This document shows, one piece after another, positions 7,874 to 19,123 of a stretch of DNA of 64,000 bases. The notes beneath the pieces were generated by a model. That model ran no database searches, was not told where the DNA came from, and worked only from the letters and a program-made list of their open reading frames with translations. The position numbers were made by a program, and so were the translations under genes. Positions within the stretch are counted from its first letter, which is position 1, and every line of letters begins with the position of its first letter. Location: contig NZ_AMYT01000022.1 of NCBI RefSeq assembly GCF_000313915.1, positions 62,001-126,000 of the forward strand, written 5' to 3'. The stretch comes from Catellicoccus marimammalium M35/04/3 (GTDB lineage Bacteria > Bacillota > Bacilli > Lactobacillales > Catellicoccaceae).

Positions 7874-8098
7874 AAAAAACCTCCTCAATTTCATAATATA
7901 GCACTAGTGTACCATATTCTTATAAAGTTGCCTTATAAAGAATAAGGAGAAATAAAATTTTTATTCTTTTCTTATTAAAAAAGGAAGAGAAGATTCTTAT
8001 GATTTAAGCATTTTTTCGGCTTGTCTGTTTATAATGTGCTAAAATATATGCAAAAATAGAAGTATTTTTGAGAGAAAAGATGAATGAAGGAGAATGTT

Positions 8099-8851
8099 AT
8101 GCATACCTTAGAAATTATAGATTTACATGCGTCAATTCAAGGCGTAGAAATTTTAAAAGGAGTGAATTTAACTTGGAAAACAGGTGAAATTCACGCTGTG
8201 ATGGGACTAAACGGAGCAGGGAAATCTACTTTAGCTGCCGTGTTAATGGGAAATCCTCGTTATGAAGTCACAAAAGGAGATATTTTATGGGATGGAGAAA
8301 GCATCCTTGATTGGGAAGTAGATGAACGTAGTCGTAAAGGTTTATTTTTAGCAATGCAATATCCAAGCGAAATTCCAGGCGTAACGACGGCTGATTTTTT
8401 ACGTGCTGCCTTAAATGCTCGTCAACCAGAAGGAAAATCAATTTCTGTAATGAAATTTTTGAAAAAGCTAGATGAAAAATTAGCGATTTTAGACATGAAA
8501 GAAGAAATGGCAGAACGTTACTTAAATGAAGGGTTCTCTGGTGGAGAAAAGAAACGTAACGAAATTTTACAAATGTTAATGTTAGATCCAACGTTTGCTA
8601 TTTTAGATGAAATTGATTCTGGATTAGACGTAGATGCGTTAAAAGTAGTCGCAAAAGGAGTTAATGCGATGCGTAGCCCAGAATTTGGTGCTTTATTAGT
8701 AACTCACTACCGTCGTTTATTAGACTATATCGAACCTGATGTAGTTCACATTATGTTGGATGGAAAAATCATTCAAACAGGAGGTATGGAATTAGTCGAT
8801 CAATTAGAACGCGATGGTTATTCTACTTGGAAAGAAGAGGATGAAGCATAA
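8099..8851 (+). CDS. sufC: Fe-S cluster assembly ATPase SufC
   Basis: 250-residue ABC-type ATPase. Walker A GLNGAGKST, signature FSGGEKKRNE, Walker B with P-T-F-A-I-L-D-E and the D-loop S-G-L-D are intact. With SufB and SufD it forms the scaffold complex that builds Fe-S clusters. The ATG at 8099 is preferred because AAGGAG lies 6 bases upstream; the ATG at 8084 overlaps that site. First gene of the sufCDSUB operon. A TATAAT at about 8030 is a candidate -10 element. Confidence 0.97.
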   Translation: MHTLEIIDLHASIQGVEILKGVNLTWKTGEIHAVMGLNGAGKSTLAAVLMGNPRYEVTKGDILWDGESILDWEVDERSRKGLFLAMQYPSEIPGVTTADFLRAALNARQPEGKSISVMKFLKKLDEKLAILDMKEEMAERYLNEGFSGGEKKRNEILQMLMLDPTFAILDEIDSGLDVDALKVVAKGVNAMRSPEFGALLVTHYRRLLDYIEPDVVHIMLDGKIIQTGGMELVDQLERDGYSTWKEEDEA

Positions 8852-10059
8852 TGACAGGATGGACAACAAAACCGTTATGGTTAGAAGAAGCACAAGCAAA
8901 CGTTGCTTCTTGCGTAAAAGAAGCGAAAAGTCGTCATATTGCCGATTTTTCTTGGAATTCTTTACCTACAGAATATCCAGTAGAAGAAGGAGAAGTAGAA
9001 GGATCTGTTTATGATTTTTCTGCATATTCAGATGAACCATTATGGATTCAAAATGAGCAACAAGTCTATGTAGAGCAATTACCGATGTCTCTTATTGAGG
9101 CTGGAGTAGTGATGATGGACTTACAAGAAGCTCTTTGGGATGAAGTATTTAGTGAAAAACTTCGTCCTTATATGGAACAACCATTATCAAAAGACCAGCA
9201 AAGTATGGTTCACTTTTTACATAATGAAGAAGGAATGCTTTTATATATTCCTGATCATACAGTTATTCAAGAACCAATTCATTTGCAATTTTTACAAGAA
9301 CAATTGGCAAATTGGGAACATGTTATATTATTTATTGGAGAAAATTGCCAGTTATCCTTAAAAGAAAATTGGGAATATAAAGGAAATACATATAACAACC
9401 AAGCTGTACAATTAATTCTTGGCGCTAATAGCCAATTAGATTACTTTAGTCAAAGTATTGGTGAAGGAAAAGGGACTACTTTTTTACAACGTGATTTTGT
9501 TTTACAACAAGATAGTCAATTAACCTTCCGTGGTCAATTATTGAACAGTGGGGTACATGTAGAATGTATTGATGTTCATGTAGAAGGCTCTGGAGCAAAA
9601 TGTATGGTTGATTTATCAACTTATGGAGCTACTCAAGAGAAAAAAGTAGTAGATGTTCAAATTTTACAAAGTAATCATCATACAGAAAGTGATTTAGTTT
9701 TACGTGGTTTAGCTGCCAAAAAAGGAAAAGTTTTATTGAATGCAACAAGTCATATTCAAAAAAATGCTCCTTATTCTTCTGCAGTCCAAAAGAGTGATTT
9801 ATTACTAGCAGAAGAAAAAAGTGGAGGTACAGCTAACCCTATCTTATTAATTGATAATAATGAAGTAAAAGCGAACCATGCCGCGGCGATTGGTGCACTT
9901 TCTGAAGATAAATTATATTATATGCTAAGTCGTGGATTGACCTATGAAATGGCCGTCCAATTATATGCCAAAGGATTTTTAGCTCAAAACGGAAAACATG
10001 ATGAATGGTTATCTCTTTGGGCAAGAAAGGAAGAATATGTGGGACGTAGAGAAGATTAG
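8851..10059 (+). CDS. sufD: Fe-S cluster assembly protein SufD
   Basis: 402 residues, SufBD family. The C-terminal beta-helix core includes a H-x-x-S-D region, an A-x-x-K-G-K-x-L-L-N stretch, and the ending A-A-I-G-A-L-S-E-D-K-L-Y-Y-M-L-S-R-G typical of SufD. It pairs with SufB in the SufBC2D scaffold. Start and the sufC stop overlap as TAATG, and its end overlaps sufS by 23 bases, indicating coupled translation. Confidence 0.95.
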   Translation: MTGWTTKPLWLEEAQANVASCVKEAKSRHIADFSWNSLPTEYPVEEGEVEGSVYDFSAYSDEPLWIQNEQQVYVEQLPMSLIEAGVVMMDLQEALWDEVFSEKLRPYMEQPLSKDQQSMVHFLHNEEGMLLYIPDHTVIQEPIHLQFLQEQLANWEHVILFIGENCQLSLKENWEYKGNTYNNQAVQLILGANSQLDYFSQSIGEGKGTTFLQRDFVLQQDSQLTFRGQLLNSGVHVECIDVHVEGSGAKCMVDLSTYGATQEKKVVDVQILQSNHHTESDLVLRGLAAKKGKVLLNATSHIQKNAPYSSAVQKSDLLLAEEKSGGTANPILLIDNNEVKANHAAAIGALSEDKLYYMLSRGLTYEMAVQLYAKGFLAQNGKHDEWLSLWARKEEYVGRRED

Positions 10060-11272
10060 AGCAGATTTTCCTGCTTTACAACAAACCGTAAATGATGAAC
10101 CTTTAATTTATTTTGATAATGCAGCGACAACACAAAAGCCACTTTGTGTTTTAGATAAAGAAATGCAGTTTTATAAAGAAAATAATGCAAATGTCCATCG
10201 TGGAGTCCATACGTTATCAGAAGCCGCTACACAAGAATATGAAGAGGCAAGAGAAACCGTACGTCAATTCATTCATGCTGCTTCCACAAAAGAAATTTTA
10301 TTTACTCGTGGAACAACAACGAGTTTGAATTGGATTGCTCGTGGATACGCTGAAAAAGTGTTAAAAGAAGGCGATGAGATTATCCTTTCTAAAATGGAAC
10401 ATCATGCCAATATTATTCCTTGGCAGCAAGTGGCACAAAAAACAGGAGCCGTGCTACGTTATGTTCCTTTTACAAAGGAAGGATTTTTAGATGAAGAAGT
10501 GTTGGATGAGTTATTAAATGAGAAGACAAAAATCGTTGCCTTATCACAAATTTCTAACGTGTTAGGAACAGAAAATCCTATTGCTCGTTTAGCTAAAAAA
10601 GTTCATCAATATGATGCAGTATTTGTAGTCGATGGCGCACAATCTGCACCACATGAAAAAATTGATGTTCAGGCATTAGATTGTGACTTTTTTGCCTTTA
10701 GTGGCCATAAAATGTGTGGTCCTACAGGTATTGGTGTGTTATATGGAAAACAAAAATGGTTAGAAATGATGGATCCTGTCGAATTTGGTGGAGAAATGAT
10801 TGATTTTGTCTATGAAGAAGATAGTACATGGACAGAATTACCTTGGAAGTTTGAAGCAGGAACTCCTAATATTGCTGGAGCGATTGGATTAGCGACAGCG
10901 ATTCATTATTTAGAAAAATTAGGAATGGACCAAATCCAAGCTTATGAGGCAGAATTGATGGCAGATCTTTTACCTCGCTTACAAGCCATCGAAGGAGTAA
11001 CGGTTTATGGACCAAAAGATCCAAAAGACCATAAAGGAGTAATTTCTTTTAATATTGAAGGGATCCATCCACACGATGTAGCGACTGCCTTAGATATGGA
11101 AGGAGTTGCTGTTCGAGCAGGACATCATTGTGCACAACCATTGTTGCGTGAATTATCTGTTCCTGCTGCAGTGCGTGCAAGTTTATATTTCTATAACACA
11201 AAAGAAGAAATTGATCGCTTTTTAGAAGCAATTGAAAAAGTAAAGGAGTATTTCCAATATGGCATTGAGTAA
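10037..11272 (+). CDS. sufS: Cysteine desulfurase SufS
   Basis: 411-residue PLP enzyme of the class V aminotransferase fold. The PLP lysine is in S-G-H-K-M-C-G-P-T-G near residue 228 and the persulfide cysteine in R-A-G-H-H-C-A-Q-P near residue 363. It draws sulfur from cysteine and hands it to SufU. The ATG at 10037 has GAAAGGAAG ahead of it and lies inside the sufD end; longer in-frame starts are not supported by the family. Confidence 0.96.
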   Translation: MWDVEKIRADFPALQQTVNDEPLIYFDNAATTQKPLCVLDKEMQFYKENNANVHRGVHTLSEAATQEYEEARETVRQFIHAASTKEILFTRGTTTSLNWIARGYAEKVLKEGDEIILSKMEHHANIIPWQQVAQKTGAVLRYVPFTKEGFLDEEVLDELLNEKTKIVALSQISNVLGTENPIARLAKKVHQYDAVFVVDGAQSAPHEKIDVQALDCDFFAFSGHKMCGPTGIGVLYGKQKWLEMMDPVEFGGEMIDFVYEEDSTWTELPWKFEAGTPNIAGAIGLATAIHYLEKLGMDQIQAYEAELMADLLPRLQAIEGVTVYGPKDPKDHKGVISFNIEGIHPHDVATALDMEGVAVRAGHHCAQPLLRELSVPAAVRASLYFYNTKEEIDRFLEAIEKVKEYFQYGIE

Positions 11273-11702
11273 ATTAGATCAACTATATCGTCAAGTGATT
11301 TTAGATCATTCTAGTCATCCTCATCATTATGGAACGTTAGAAGAAGAAACAGATGCTTTGGAATTAAACAATCCTACTTGCGGAGATGTCATTCAAATTC
11401 AATGGAAAATGAAAGATGGAGTCATTTCAGATATTGCTTTTGAAGGAGAAGGATGTTCAATTAGCAAAGCAAGTGCAAGTATGATGTGTGATGTATTAAT
11501 TGGTAAAACTTTACCAGAAGCAGAAGCACTATTAGAAGATTTCTTATCTCTTGTTCAAGGACAAGAAGTAGAAAATGAAGAATTAGAAGATGCTCAATTA
11601 TTATCTGGAGTATCAAAATTTCCAGCGCGTGTGAAATGTGCGACGTTAGCTTGGAAAGCAGTAGAATCAATGATTGAAAAAAATAAGGAAGGAAAAGAAT
11701 AA
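11259..11702 (+). CDS. sufU: SufU, zinc-dependent sulfurtransferase of the Suf system
   Basis: 147 residues, IscU-like fold. Ligands of the SufU zinc site are visible: Cys in N-P-T-C-G-D, Asp in the same motif, Cys in G-E-G-C-S-I-S, and Cys in V-K-C-A-T-L-A-W. The insertion between the second and third cysteines distinguishes SufU from IscU. It takes persulfide sulfur from SufS. It overlaps sufS by 14 bases and sufB by the TAATG junction. Confidence 0.96.
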   Translation: MALSKLDQLYRQVILDHSSHPHHYGTLEEETDALELNNPTCGDVIQIQWKMKDGVISDIAFEGEGCSISKASASMMCDVLIGKTLPEAEALLEDFLSLVQGQEVENEELEDAQLLSGVSKFPARVKCATLAWKAVESMIEKNKEGKE

Positions 11703-13078
11703 TGGAAGATTACCGTTATGGATTTTCAGATGATGTATCTCCCGTATATACAACCGGTACTGGATTAAATGAAGATGTAATCCGTGCACTTTCAAAAGCA
11801 AAAGAAGAACCAGAATGGATGTTAGAATTTCGCTTAAAAGCATATGAATCTTTTAAAAAGCAAGCTTTACCGGATTGGGGTCCAGATTTATCTGAAATCG
11901 ATTTTGATAAAATTAAATATTACCAAAAAGCCAGTGATCGTCCCGTACGTGATTGGGAAGACGTACCAGAAAAAATTAAAGATACTTTTGAAAAAATTGG
12001 GGTACCAGAAGCGGAACGTGCCTTTTTAGCAGGAGCTTCTGCTCAATATGAATCAGAAGTGGTTTATCATAATATGAAAGAAGAATTTGATAAACATGGA
12101 ATTATCTTTACCGATACAGACTCTGCGTTAAAGGAATATCCAGAGTTATTTAAAAAATACTTTGGTAAATTAGTTCCTCCAAGTGATAATAAATTAGCAG
12201 CGTTGAACTCTGCCGTTTGGTCTGGAGGAACCTTTATTTATGTTCCAGAAGGAGTGCAACTAGAAGTTCCATTGCAAACCTATTTCCGTATTAATTCAGA
12301 AAATGCAGGGCAATTTGAACGAACATTAATTATTGTCGATAAAGGAGCAAGTGTTCACTATATTGAAGGATGTACCGCTCCTACTTATTCCAGTGAAAGC
12401 TTGCATGCAGCGATTGTAGAAATCTATGCACATGAAGATGCAAGCATTCGTTATAGTACAATTCAAAACTGGTCTGACAATGTTTATAACCTTGTAACCA
12501 AACGTGCAAAAGCTTATAAAAATGCTTCGGTTGAATGGGTAGATGGAAATATCGGTTCTAAAGTAACTATGAAATATCCAGCCGTAATTTTAGCGGAAGA
12601 AGGAGCAAAAGGAATGATGCTTTCTGTTGCGATGGCAACAGAAGGACAAGTGCAAGATACTGGAGCAAAAATGATTCATTTAGCGCCGAATACATCAAGC
12701 TCTATTGTTTCTAAATCAATTGCAAAAGATGGAGGAGCAACGAACTATCGTGGAATTGTTCATTTTGGCCGCCATGCTCATGGTAGTCAAGGACATATTG
12801 AATGTGACACGATGTTAATGGATGATCGTTCGAAGAGTGATACAATTCCAATTAATGAAGCGCATTGTCAAGATGTGGTATTAGAACATGAAGCAACCGT
12901 TTCTAAAGTTTCAGAAGAACAATTGTACTACTTAATGAGTCGTGGATTATCTGAAGACGAAGCGACAGAATTGATTGTTATGGGCTTTGTAGAACCATTT
13001 AGTCGTGAGTTACCAATGGAATATGCAGTAGAATTAAACCGCTTAATTGGCTATGAAATGAAGGATGCGATTGGATAG
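11702..13078 (+). CDS. sufB: Fe-S cluster assembly protein SufB
   Basis: 458 residues, SufB-type scaffold. The core contains the G-G-x-F-I-Y-V-P-x-G-V region, the Y-I-E-G-C-T-A-P segment, and the late [18 protein letters not shown] region with conserved Cys and Glu implicated in cluster assembly. It is the last gene of the operon and is followed by a strong terminator. Confidence 0.97.
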   Translation: MEDYRYGFSDDVSPVYTTGTGLNEDVIRALSKAKEEPEWMLEFRLKAYESFKKQALPDWGPDLSEIDFDKIKYYQKASDRPVRDWEDVPEKIKDTFEKIGVPEAERAFLAGASAQYESEVVYHNMKEEFDKHGIIFTDTDSALKEYPELFKKYFGKLVPPSDNKLAALNSAVWSGGTFIYVPEGVQLEVPLQTYFRINSENAGQFERTLIIVDKGASVHYIEGCTAPTYSSESLHAAIVEIYAHEDASIRYSTIQNWSDNVYNLVTKRAKAYKNASVEWVDGNIGSKVTMKYPAVILAEEGAKGMMLSVAMATEGQVQDTGAKMIHLAPNTSSSIVSKSIAKDGGATNYRGIVHFGRHAHGSQGHIECDTMLMDDRSKSDTIPINEAHCQDVVLEHEATVSKVSEEQLYYLMSRGLSEDEATELIVMGFVEPFSRELPMEYAVELNRLIGYEMKDAIG

Positions 13079-13082
13079 AATA

Positions 13083-13119
13083 ACAAAAAGGTAAGAGAAC
13101 TTCTCTTGCCTTTTTTATT
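13083..13119 (+). terminator. Terminator of the suf operon
   Basis: Hairpin of AAAAAGGTAAGAG and TCTCTTGCCTTTTT (one G-T pair) followed by a T run, 5 bases after the sufB stop. Confidence 0.9.
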
Positions 13120-13270
13120 TTTTGAAAAGAACAATGTTGTCTTTGTATAAGGTTTAACTTTCAATTAAATAAGAATAAAAATAAAATTTTTAAGTTATTT
13201 ATGATGATGTTTAAAGGAATGAGGGAGTTTTCTATTTTATCAAGTCCTATTTTTTATTTTTTTTGTTTGC

Positions 13271-13367
13271 TACAATAAATCCCGTACTAAAAAACACAAG
13301 CGGTGCAAGATGGAAAGAACGGAATATGGTCTTGCATGAAAGCTATTAATGTAAAGGGGATTATTAA
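13271..13367 (+). promoter_or_regulatory. Candidate structured leader of pnuC
   Basis: A -10-like TACAAT (13271-13276) is followed by roughly 85 untranslated bases. These contain a 7-bp stem (TGCAAGA near 13304-13310, TCTTGCA near 13330-13336) enclosing a purine-rich 19-base loop, then AAAGGGG before the pnuC ATG. pnuC genes in Lactobacillales are known to be preceded by NAD-II (pnuC-motif) riboswitches. I could not confirm that consensus by eye. The 13120-13260 stretch upstream is AT-rich with nothing recognised. Confidence 0.35.
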
Positions 13368-14123
13368 ATGAGTAGTACAACAAAAGAAGTTACAATGTTT
13401 AACCAACCATGGACTTGGTTTAAACAACAAATTACAGGATGGCATACCGCCAATTATTGTTTATTTTGGTTTGCAGTCGGATCACAGTTGATGATTTATG
13501 TGACTCAACCAATTACGCTATTATCAACAATTACTTTTATCGGAACGATTTTAGGAACGTTATGTATTGTAAGTATCAATGCCGCAAAATCTGTGAATGG
13601 AATTTTAGGATTGATTTCAGCAGCATGTAAAATTTATGTCGGGTATAGTGCCCATAACTATTTAGTGATGTTAGAAGAATTAGCTTATATTATTACATTA
13701 GACTTACCGGTGATTTTCTCAGTAAAATCTTGGAATGAAGATACCGTGCACCATTTGAAGAAGTTTACAAAGAAAAATTGGGTAATCAGTTTATGTTCTG
13801 TTTTAGTCGTTTGGGGAATTTCTACTTATTTAATTGGTACTTTTACCAATGATCCCCGTCCAGTTATCGATGGATTAAGTTTTGCAGTAAGTGTCACTGG
13901 AGGAATTATTTGTTTCTTACGCTATAATAATCAATATTTCTGGTGGACATTTTCTAGCATTTTCCAAATTATATTATGGGCATTAACCTATGCTCAAGGC
14001 GATGCAACAATCGCGATGTTAGTTTCTAGTTCTGTTTACTTGGTCAATGATATCATTGCCTTTACTGTATCTCCATGGTTTAACATGGGACGCAAAAAAA
14101 TGGGTCTAGAAAAAATTGAATAA
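13368..14123 (+). CDS. pnuC: PnuC-family vitamin/nucleoside transporter
   Basis: 251-residue polytopic membrane protein with the PnuC fold: about seven membrane segments, an early W-F-x-x-G region, a central N-x-A-x-S-V-N-G-I-L-G segment, and W-W-x-x-S-S-x-x-Q near residue 200. PnuC proteins facilitate uptake of nicotinamide riboside, which is trapped by intracellular phosphorylation; relatives carry thiamin, riboflavin or nucleosides. Substrate is not readable here. It stands alone between two terminators, with a possible regulatory leader. Confidence 0.85.
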   Translation: MSSTTKEVTMFNQPWTWFKQQITGWHTANYCLFWFAVGSQLMIYVTQPITLLSTITFIGTILGTLCIVSINAAKSVNGILGLISAACKIYVGYSAHNYLVMLEELAYIITLDLPVIFSVKSWNEDTVHHLKKFTKKNWVISLCSVLVVWGISTYLIGTFTNDPRPVIDGLSFAVSVTGGIICFLRYNNQYFWWTFSSIFQIILWALTYAQGDATIAMLVSSSVYLVNDIIAFTVSPWFNMGRKKMGLEKIE

Positions 14124-14125
14124 AT

Positions 14126-14156
14126 AAAAGAGCAATGGTTTCATTGCTCTTTTTTG
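14126..14156 (+). terminator. Terminator after pnuC
   Basis: AAAAGAGCAATG / CATTGCTCTTTT perfect stem with 4-base loop and T run. Confidence 0.92.
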
Positions 14157-14209
14157 TTACTGATTTTTTGTAAAAAAAGAAGCGTATTCTAAGGAAAACG
14201 AAAAAAACA

Positions 14210-14223
14210 TGAAATCGATTACA
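14210..14223 (+). promoter_or_regulatory. Candidate cre (CcpA) site upstream of groESL
   Basis: TGAAATCGATTACA matches every position of the strict cre consensus TGWAANCGNTNWCA. It ends 18 bases before the groES -35 hexamer. Placement upstream of the promoter would suit activation rather than roadblock. Only sequence agreement is shown. Confidence 0.45.
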
Positions 14224-14241
14224 AAAAATGAGGTGATATTC

Positions 14242-14269
14242 TTGCATTATATTAGAATCATGATATTAT
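14242..14269 (+). promoter_or_regulatory. SigA-type promoter of groESL
   Basis: TTGCAT (14242-14247), 16-base spacer, TATTAT (14264-14269). The CIRCE-like operator begins 12 bases after the -10, so it overlaps or follows the transcription start. Confidence 0.7.
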
Positions 14270-14280
14270 TATAAATGTAG

Positions 14281-14306
14281 TTAGCACTTGATAAAGAGAG
14301 TGCTAA
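14281..14306 (+). promoter_or_regulatory. CIRCE-like HrcA operator with shortened spacer
   Basis: TTAGCACTT-N8-GAGTGCTAA. The canonical CIRCE is TTAGCACTC-N9-GAGTGCTAA, so this copy has one left-arm change (C to T) and a spacer one base shorter. Position between promoter and groES is standard for HrcA control. hrcA and dnaK are not in the window. Confidence 0.85.
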
Positions 14307-14329
14307 AAATAGAAGTGGAGGGGTTCATC

Positions 14330-16259
<1,930 letters not shown>

Positions 16260-16272
16260 AAAATAAAAAAGA

Positions 16273-16303
16273 AAACTGAGTTCATTTGAACTCAGTTTTT
16301 TTT
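16273..16303. terminator. Bidirectional terminator between groEL and the amidase gene
   Basis: AAAACTGAGTTC / GAACTCAGTTTT perfect 12-bp stem with ATTT loop, A run before and T run after, between convergent genes. Confidence 0.93.
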
Positions 16304-17615
16304 ATTGGTTTGAAAAATAGTTTAGTAATCCTTTTGTGACTGCATTGGCTACGTCTTGTTGATATTCTTTAGAGAAAATATATTTTTCATCTTTTTTTGT
16401 ACTCATATAGCCTAGTTCTAGTAATACAGCAGGTTCATTATTTTCACGAGTTACTTGATAATCTCCAAATTGAACTCCACGATTTGGTAATGGTAATTTT
16501 TTAATTTGTTGATTAATCTTATTCGCTAATCCTTTACTATTTTCATGATAGTAATAGGTTGTAGTCCCACTGGCTACATTAGAAGAGGCTGTAGAGTCAA
16601 AGTGAATACAGATAAAAGCATCTGCTTCATTTTTATTAGAAATATCTGTTCGTTCTTCTAAGCTAACATATTCATCATCGTTTCTAGTCATGATGACTTT
16701 AGCTCCTTGTTTCTTCAATTCTTTTTCTAAGCATTTACTTGTCGCTAAAGTAGCATCTTTTTCATAGCGATTATCTTGAGAAACAGATCCTGCATCTTGT
16801 CCACCATGTCCAGGGTCAATGACAATGACTGCTCCTTTGAGGTTATTTTTTCGCTTATTATCATGACTTAAGTTTTCTGTAGTTAATAGCCAACTTGCGA
16901 TATATCCTTTTTCTCCACTAGCTGTCTGTACATAGTACCATTGATCGGTTTTGTTTTTTAACACGGTTACTTTGGCACCAGCACGTAGCGTTTGTTTAGA
17001 TTCGCTCTTAGTACTTGGTTTTGTTCGTAATTTTGTATCTTGTTGACGAACATAAAGGATACGAGGATTTACTTTATTTTTTTGTTCTTCTGTTTGTACA
17101 GGATTGGTGTTGTATTTCAATTCACTTAGGTTACTACTTGGAATCCAACCATAATCATCTTTTACTTTAACAAAAGACCAATTCCATTTTTCTTTTAAAA
17201 TTTCGACTTTTTCTCCTTTGCTTAAGGAGGTCAGCGTTGGACTTGTTTCATAATCATTTTCTTTTAACGCTACCTTTTTCATCGTGTAGGCAGTTTTTTC
17301 TTTTGTATTTGGTTTTTCTTTTGTATCTGCAATCCAACTTGGTACCCAGCCTTCTTTTCCTTGATAGGAGATTTGATACCAGTAATCTAATTTTTTCAAA
17401 ATTTTAATTTTTTTTCCATAAGGAATTTGTGTAATACGAGAACTATGGAGATTTGGTTTTTCATAAATCGTCCAAGCTAAATTTTCTACTGTCGCAGATT
17501 CTTGCTTTTGACATAGAAAAATAGATAGACCGCAAAGTAAGATGATTCCTAGATGAAACAGAAAAATAAAAAAAGATTTTTTCTTTATTTTCTTTTTCAG
17601 TTGCAAAAAGGACAT
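16302..17615 (-). CDS. N-acetylmuramoyl-L-alanine amidase with three SH3b domains
   Basis: 437 residues. A hydrophobic N-terminal segment (about residues 15-35) acts as signal peptide or anchor. Three bacterial SH3 (SH3b) repeats follow at roughly 45-100, 108-165 and 185-250, each ending with a G-W-[VI]-P or G-Y-I-A-S-W motif. Amidase_3 domain from about 262: zinc ligands in DPGHGG, the YEKD glutamate, CIHFDS histidine and the L-L-E-L-G-Y catalytic glutamate are all present, so it should be active. It cleaves stem peptides from muramic acid. ATG at 17615 is chosen by its GGAGGAGG site. It lies divergent to hisS, a common synteny in enterococci. Confidence 0.92.
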   Translation of the reverse strand: MSFLQLKKKIKKKSFFIFLFHLGIILLCGLSIFLCQKQESATVENLAWTIYEKPNLHSSRITQIPYGKKIKILKKLDYWYQISYQGKEGWVPSWIADTKEKPNTKEKTAYTMKKVALKENDYETSPTLTSLSKGEKVEILKEKWNWSFVKVKDDYGWIPSSNLSELKYNTNPVQTEEQKNKVNPRILYVRQQDTKLRTKPSTKSESKQTLRAGAKVTVLKNKTDQWYYVQTASGEKGYIASWLLTTENLSHDNKRKNNLKGAVIVIDPGHGGQDAGSVSQDNRYEKDATLATSKCLEKELKKQGAKVIMTRNDDEYVSLEERTDISNKNEADAFICIHFDSTASSNVASGTTTYYYHENSKGLANKINQQIKKLPLPNRGVQFGDYQVTRENNEPAVLLELGYMSTKKDEKYIFSKEYQQDVANAVTKGLLNYFSNQ

Positions 17616-17830
17616 TCCTCCTCCGTTAACGTTTTCCTTTATTATTCTATCATTTTTTAATAAAGAACGATACCATAAAAAGAGGAGATAGGATAGAAAA
17701 AACAACGGATTTCGTGCTATACTATAAGACATAATAAGAAGAAAAGATCGGAAAAATAAAAGGGAAAAGAAAAAAAGAATGCTTTTTTCCCGATAAATTT
17801 AATTTTTTGATTTTACTAGAGGAGGAAATT

Positions 17831-19123
17831 ATGGCTTTACAAAAACCAAAAGGAACCCAAGATATTTTGCCAGGAAAAGTGGAAGCTTGGCAATACGTAG
17901 AGCAAGTAGCTCGTGACTTATTTGCAGATTATGCAGTAAAAGAAGTAAGAACTCCTATTTTTGAACATTATGAAGTGGTTTGCCGTGTAGGAGATTCTAC
18001 AGATATCGTACAAAAAGAAATGTATGATTTTTATGATAAAGGAGATCGCCATATTACTCTTCGCCCAGAAGGAACTTCTCCTGTTGTTCGTGCTTATGTT
18101 GAACATAAATTATTTGGGAATGACTTTTTAAAACCATATAAAACGTATTACATTGGACCAATGTTCCGTTATGAACGCCCACAAGCAGGACGTCTACGTC
18201 AATTCCATCAAATTGGAGTCGAAATGTTTGGTTCAGAAAATCCAGCTACCGATGTAGAGGGAATTAGCATGGCATTAGAATATTTCTCTCGTTTGGGAAT
18301 TAAAGATTTGAAATTGGTTATTAATACTTTAGGAGATAAAGATAGTCGTTTACGCTACCGTGAAGCATTAATTGCTTATTTAGAACCTTTACAAGATAAA
18401 ATGAGTGAAGATTCAAAACGTCGTCTTTATCAAAATCCTTTACGTGTCTTAGATAGTAAAGAACCAGAAGATAAAGAAATTGTAGCGAACGCACCTTCTA
18501 TTTTGGATTATCTAAATGAAGAAAGTGCAGCTCACTTTGCAGAAGTAAAAGCGATGTTAGAAGAATTAAATATTGACTATATTATCGACACGAATATGGT
18601 ACGTGGGTTAGACTACTACAATCATACTATTTTTGAAATTATGAGTGATAGTAAAGCTTTTGATGGAAAATTAACTACAGTTTGTGCAGGGGGTCGCTAT
18701 AATGGATTAGTGGAAGAATTAGGTGGACCGGAAGTACCAAGCTTTGGTTTTGCTTCAGGAGTTGAACGTATACTATTGACATTAGAAGCAGAAAATATCG
18801 AATTACCGATTGATGATTCATTAGATGTCTATATTGTTGGAATTGGTCAAGAAGTAAACGTAGAAACATTAAAATTAGCGCTTGCTTTACGTCACCAAGG
18901 ATACAAGGTAGAACGCGATTATTTAAATCGTAAACCAAAAGCACAGTTTAAAACAGCAAACAAAATGAATGCTCGTTTTGTATTGACCCTAGGATTAGAT
19001 GAATTAGAAAAACAAGAAATTAACTTGAAAAATATGAATACTGGGGAACAAAAAACAGTGCCATTAGCTTCAATTTATGAAGATTTTAACGCATTGTATA
19101 TGGAAATGATGGAGGAAGCATAA
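17831..19123 (+). CDS. hisS: Histidyl-tRNA synthetase
   Basis: 430 residues, class II synthetase. Motif 1 region, motif 2 ([10 protein letters not shown]-x-R-Q-F-H-Q near 110-125), the histidine-specific A-G-G-R-Y-N-G-L motif and motif 3 (G-F-A-S-G-V-E-R) are clear. The ATG at 17831 follows GAGGAGGAAATT; an upstream frame extension of eight codons overlaps that site. aspS overlaps by TAATG. No T-box is visible in the short space upstream; a TATACT near 17720 may be the -10. Confidence 0.97.
   Translation: MALQKPKGTQDILPGKVEAWQYVEQVARDLFADYAVKEVRTPIFEHYEVVCRVGDSTDIVQKEMYDFYDKGDRHITLRPEGTSPVVRAYVEHKLFGNDFLKPYKTYYIGPMFRYERPQAGRLRQFHQIGVEMFGSENPATDVEGISMALEYFSRLGIKDLKLVINTLGDKDSRLRYREALIAYLEPLQDKMSEDSKRRLYQNPLRVLDSKEPEDKEIVANAPSILDYLNEESAAHFAEVKAMLEELNIDYIIDTNMVRGLDYYNHTIFEIMSDSKAFDGKLTTVCAGGRYNGLVEELGGPEVPSFGFASGVERILLTLEAENIELPIDDSLDVYIVGIGQEVNVETLKLALALRHQGYKVERDYLNRKPKAQFKTANKMNARFVLTLGLDELEKQEINLKNMNTGEQKTVPLASIYEDFNALYMEMMEEA

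Noticed and set aside
14288-14329. ATG start for groES at 14288
   Set aside because: It falls inside the CIRCE element with no ribosome site. GTG 14330 has GGAGGGG and fits the family N-terminus.
17757-17795. Possible attenuator hairpin before hisS (GGGAAAA with TTTTTTCCC)
   Set aside because: The stem is mostly A-T with a long loop, there is no T-box sequence, and a T run after it is lacking.
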